Assembly (NCBI GenBank): GCA_016165875.1
Contig: JABBOT010000004.1
Span: 7,991,642-8,055,641, forward strand
DNA: 64,000 nt
Reading direction: 5' to 3'
Source: Acanthopleura granulata
Lineage: Eukaryota; Mollusca; Polyplacophora; Chitonida; Chitonidae
The notes beneath the pieces are model-generated. The model searched no databases, had not been told where the DNA came from, and was given only the letters and a program-made list of their open reading frames with translations. Within the stretch, counting starts at the first letter, position 1. The number at the start of each line of letters is the position of its first letter. This document shows positions 59,801 to 64,000 of the stretch, piece by piece. The position numbers were made by a program, and so were the translations under genes.

Positions 59801-62800
59801 TGCAACTGCTGTAAATCTTCAAACTTTTCAACAGCTAAATTTTTTCAGTGGAATTTATGAATACAATGATTATGAAAATGATACTAAAAATCTGTTTGTG
59901 TGATTAAAGATGTGAGCTTCATAAAGCTATGCCAATTATGTCTCTAACCACATAGTTCAGAATGTTTCAAATATTGGTTGCAGAGGTGGTTGAAAAGGTT
60001 GAAGAACTAGGGTAGATTGCCAGTATTTACCCGGCATCTTACTATATAGTTGGCAATATATTTGTTTCCTGTTACTGTATAATAGGTTCACCTGAACTCT
60101 TGTTCAGTGTTTATGAATGTTTGCGTGTTAAACATTCGTGTATGATACATAACGCAAGATTTCTCATTTTTCATTGAAGGATAGCTTTGGTAAAATGGGA
60201 TTGTTCTTTGGTGGAAGACAAGAAGATCACCCTGTACCACTCCCTGTGGACTGTTCCATGGTAAAAATAGCATCTGGCGCTAACCATTTGGTATGTCTTT
60301 CCACCGAGGGCAATATTTATACTTGTGGTAAGTATCTCCTGTACACTTATTGAAATTGACAACGTTCAGAATTCCTAGATGGCTATCAGCATGAAAGGAC
60401 ATTAAAGTTCTGAAAAATATATCATGCATGGCAGCTTAATCAACTATTCTTAAAGTAACCGAACAAAAGTGCTGTTGTAAACACTTTTAGCACGAGCATT
60501 GTAACTCTGTTTTGCACAAAAATTTAACTTACAGATTTTTGACTTTTGAATACTGAGACCTTTAGATTGCAATAAATTGGGATTGTTAGTGTTTTTAATT
60601 TGGAAACATCAGAATTCAATTATAAAAACACTGGCTGAAGACAAGCTGTAGAAGTGTTCTGTAAGAAAGAAAAATGTATAAATTACCCTGAATGACCGAA
60701 AATTTATGACCATAACAAAGTTACCAATTTTTTTCTGATTTTGAGAGTTATATTGATTTTAGACAGGTTTGTTTTGGAGGTAGGATGTCCTATTAGGTAA
60801 ATGAAAGTTTCAGTACTGAAAGTATTGACACAGTTGAGAAAACTTTTGTACACAAGTATTTTTAAAATTTAACATTGTATGAGTTTCAGTTTTTCAAGAT
60901 TTACACTTCTTCCTTCAGGCTGTGCTGAACAGGGTCAGCTGGGCAGAGTGGCGGAATGCTTTTCTAACCGGGGTGGTCGCAAAGGACTGCGTAGGTTGCA
61001 ACTTCTTGAAGAAGTTTAATGTCTTCCTGAGTGTTCCATAAGACTGCATGATTGAAATAAAGTGAATATTCTTGGATGTGTAGTTTTCCAAAAGCTCAAA
61101 CTCAAAATGACTTGAAGCTGCAACAAATAGTGAAACCACATATTGCCTTTTACTTTATTTGGAATCGACCACTTTTTGATTATGCTGTGTCCACAATGCC
61201 TGTTGCATTCACTAGTCTGGTGATATGGCAAAACTGACTTACACATTTAGGACATGCACCACAGCAGTCATTGGAATCACAAACTGGAAACTTTCAGCTA
61301 AGCAATGTTTGTACATCATACACTCAGCAGGGCTATAACAATATGGTCCGTCCTGTCTTGGTATGATACGCTGTATGATTGAAGGGATGGCAATTTGATA
61401 AATGTACATATTAGGTTCCAGAAAAATTTGCTGTGTGTACAGCGCTTTGTCAGCAAAATGGATTGGATATGTGATTATTAGGTGTTAAACGATCTTTCTT
61501 AGGAACTTGTAGGGAAAGGCACACACAAATAAATTTATGCTTAGTAAGAAGACCATTGAAAACCCTGAAAATACCTTCACTGATTTTTTTCAGATGTTGT
61601 TTTTCTTCTCTAAGTTAAATGCAGTCAAATGTTTTGATTGTGTGGTGGGTTTTACAGACCATAGTAATGTGTTGGCAGTGACCAATACTTTTTGTACACT
61701 TTTTAAACTTCTCATGAACTCTTGTAATATGTGCCTGAATATGGAGAACATTGTTAACGTTATTGTAACATTAAAGTTCTGCCTTAAGGCCAGAGAATAA
61801 TTGGCGTGACATCACTGTTGACGCACATTATCAATATAGTGAAAAAAAAAACCCTACCATTTCATCAAACAGTTGACTCTACTTAATTTAGTGGAAAAGA
61901 GAATTGAAAAAACTCAATGTCTTTTCACTGGCGCTAATTTTTTTTGGGGGGGGGGGGGTGTTAAGGCCTTAAAATTGTATTTTTCAAACCACCCTGACAA
62001 ATTTCCTAACTTTACAAAAAAACTTTTAAATGGCTATATAGGAGGATTAATCAACCAGAATCAGGCATGATGTCTCTTACCAAAAGCTAAACTTAGCTGA
62101 AATACAGTATATACTAGATGCTCAAGGTGCACAATAGATAGAAAATTTATAAAGCAAATGTGCTAATCCAGAAGATTGTCAGCAACACCTAGAGTCAACC
62201 TGATTTGTCTTTTTGTGTGTTCATTTGGAAGTTACATTGAAGTAGAGGACAGATCGTTTAAGAGAATTGATGGGGGAATAGCCAATCAGAGCATGTTGTG
62301 TATAAATAAGCTCACTTGCTGGCATAGCATTGGAAAATAGTTTTATACACCGACACAGAATGAGTTTAAATGTTTGTCACTTAGAATCATACAAGTTTGC
62401 TTGTTTTCTGCAGATGGAGCTTCATTAGCTGCGAACAAATTCATTTAGCAAGGATGAAGGATGCATTGTATTCTGCAATAAGAAATCGTGATACATTTGA
62501 TCCCTTTGGATCAACACATTTTCAGTACAAACCCGCTGCATCATTAATTTTACAGTTCAAACGGTTATATATCGTTTAAGAGCTTAAACTTCTCTTGTGA
62601 ATCATGTATTTTTTATAGTGTTTTAAACATTGTCCATGGAAGAAAGAAAAAGCTTAATATACAAATATCGCTAATATACAAATATCGCTAAATGTGAAAT
62701 GGTTGTTTGAAGATGGTATTTTCAGAAACTGGCACTAAAATAACTACAATTAGCGATCTTGTGGTTCCATGACTGTTTTACACTACCACACCTGTGACCA

Positions 62801-64000
62801 TTGGCATGCCAATCAGATGTGATTGCAGCAGAATTTTGGGATTGAAGTGATTATAAAGGTGAAAAATACTGTTCTGATTGTTTTTAGTTTGGGAAAAATG
62901 GCAAGGCAATTCCAGTGGTCAAGACAAAATTGCTTTGCCTGCAATTATTTATCTATCTTCTGAATTGAAAAGGGTAATTTTCCTTTTACAGGCATGGTAT
63001 TACAGCCTGATATTGTGAGATGTATGAGATATAGAACAAGGAGGAGAGCCACATTTTCTGATATATGGACAGGCCAAGATTTCACCTATGCGCAGGAGAA
63101 AGAAACCGAAACAGTTTATGGATGGGGACTTAACAACTACTGTCAGTTAGGTAAACTTATGCATGTTATATCCAAATATGGTTGTGTCATGTATTGCCCA
63201 GGTTTAGCTCAATGTTACAGGAGAGTGTTACAGGTACCCCCAATTTTGTTTTAACCCATCAGCGACCTCATAGCTTTTTACCAGATCTATCCACATTGAC
63301 CATAAGTACAGGTAGCAAGTATCTTGTAGGGGATCTACAATGAATATTCTCCACTGTCAGCATATGATATACTTTTTATACTATAGTTTTAAGGCATTGT
63401 ATTCATGTCTAGGCTATATCTCAAATTGTTTTCGACAGTTTTAATTTTTGGTGGTAACATAGATACAGGTGTGATGTCGTGATTTACACTGGTCCATTTC
63501 CATGGTTGTCTTGGTAACCAGATCACAATCTCCTCAGTATACACTGTATAAATACATGACTTTGTGTCTGGACTATATCTCGAATTGTTTTCCACATGCT
63601 GGTTTAATTTTTGGCGATACCGAGATAGATACATCTGTATATATTTTTCCATGGCTGTCACGAAAAGTGCCCCCCCCTCCCCACCCCAAAACCTTGTAAC
63701 AGGATTGAAATTATAATTTACATTGTTTATAATTTACATTTATATTGAAGCCGTTTCTTTCCAAACTCATTGTGTATGCGTACTTGCAAGTTTAATATTT
63801 AATACAAGAACATATCATCAAAACCAATTAAATACTAATTCTCTCTCAGTTTTGTCAGTGCCGCTGGTGTGAGTTTTTATACGTTCCAAACGAATGTATT
63901 TGTCCCGGCATATATTGTTACCCTGAACTCTAGTTTATGATCTCTGTTGGTGCATGATTTTGCAAATGTAGTATGTTGGGCACATAGTATAACAACTTGT
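56883..64000 (+). CDS. RCC1, chromatin-bound Ran exchange factor, partial at right edge
   Basis: Coding exons 56883-56897, 57120-57189, 58147-58334, 58804-58983, 60180-60327, 60919-60990 and 62992-63150 join in consistent phase to 277 residues; the rest lies beyond the window. The ATG sits in an exon probably opened by the acceptor TTTTGCAG at 56806. The N-tail is Arg/Gly/Ala-rich with PKRVR, suited to nuclear import and nucleosome binding. Propeller repeats include [64 protein letters not shown] and [22 protein letters not shown]1 loads Ran with GTP on chromatin for nuclear transport and mitosis. Human D44, H78, D128, R147 and R206 equivalents are kept; the D182 equivalent is Asn (SGANHLV) and E157 aligns with Phe. 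The sixth exon uses the donor CTGC|GTAGGT, which keeps the phase and alignment length. Confidence 0.93.
59395..59590. repeat. Dispersed repeat copy (related to 63390-63665)
   Basis: TTTCATAGTTGCCCTGATAACCAGG, and later CAAATTGCTTTC, GTTTTAATT, GTGATGCCGTGACTTG, correspond in part to the two copies near 63400. It lies in an RCC1 intron. Confidence 0.4.
63390..63665. repeat. Two tandem copies of a dispersed repeat, unit about 150 bp
   Basis: The blocks ATGTCTAGGCTATATCTCAA (63404) and GTGTCTGGACTATATCTCGA (63563), each followed by TTGTTTTC, TTTAATTTTTGG and a CCATGGTTGTC or CCATGGCTGTC stretch, are diverged direct copies. They lie in the last RCC1 intron visible. The minus frame across them is a repeat artefact. 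Confidence 0.55.

Noticed and set aside
60991..61020. Stop codon ending RCC1 after [11 protein letters not shown]
   Set aside because: It is intron read-through. The donor CTGC|GTAGGT with the acceptor at 62991 restores frame and alignment.
1..64000. CRISPR arrays, bacterial operons or prophage
   Set aside because: No regularly spaced repeats with unique spacers, no ribosome-binding sites or gene packing; the window is spliced animal DNA.

Overview
The window is nuclear DNA of an animal. Coding sequence is broken into short exons with GT/AG junctions whose phases agree, intergenic DNA is AT-rich, and tRNA-derived SINEs, a LINE, foldback repeats and an AT microsatellite are scattered through it. 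The protein families present (ZAR1-like 3CxxC, KY/hillarin-like, TBPL1, SF3B5, RCC1) are metazoan. I infer an invertebrate, most likely a lophotrochozoan such as a mollusc or brachiopod; the phylum is not proven by anything visible here.

Left part (1-22,900). The first 5.8 kb holds only a TATA-like site, a set of three dyad motifs and a SINE. An intronless 311-residue gene of unknown function, rich in basophilic kinase sites, lies at 5816-6751. Two small two-exon genes of the zygote-arrest (ZAR1) 3CxxC zinc-finger type follow at 7442-8551 and 15857-19645. Between them sits a decayed, internally deleted non-LTR retrotransposon on the minus strand (about 11200-15300). A foldback repeat lies at 20478-20838.

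Middle (22,900-37,000). An eight-exon gene (23204-31957, plus) assembles in frame to 1034 residues. It has an N-myristoylation-like start, a KY/hillarin transglutaminase-like core that has lost its catalytic Cys and His, four beta-rich repeats, and a C-terminal coiled coil with a segment resembling the dynein heavy-chain stalk and microtubule-binding region. This is the most unusual gene in the window. A 460-bp near-palindrome (34862-35320) and a second intronless unknown gene (35773-36936, minus) follow.

Right part (37,000-64,000). TBPL1 (TBP-related factor 2) occupies 42064-47417 in five exons; its first intron is packed with SINEs, and the protein has a glutamine-rich N-terminal and an acidic C-terminal extension. 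A long diverged inverted repeat (about 50270-51400) and a two-copy tandem duplication lie before intronless SF3B5 (52086-52343, minus). RCC1 starts at 56883 and runs off the right edge; the seven exons visible give 277 residues, and the Asp equivalent to human D182 is Asn.

TBPL1 (transcription initiation), SF3B5 (U2 snRNP) and RCC1 (Ran exchange on chromatin) are ordinary nuclear housekeeping genes with no operon-like link. ZAR1-type proteins act in the oocyte in other animals.
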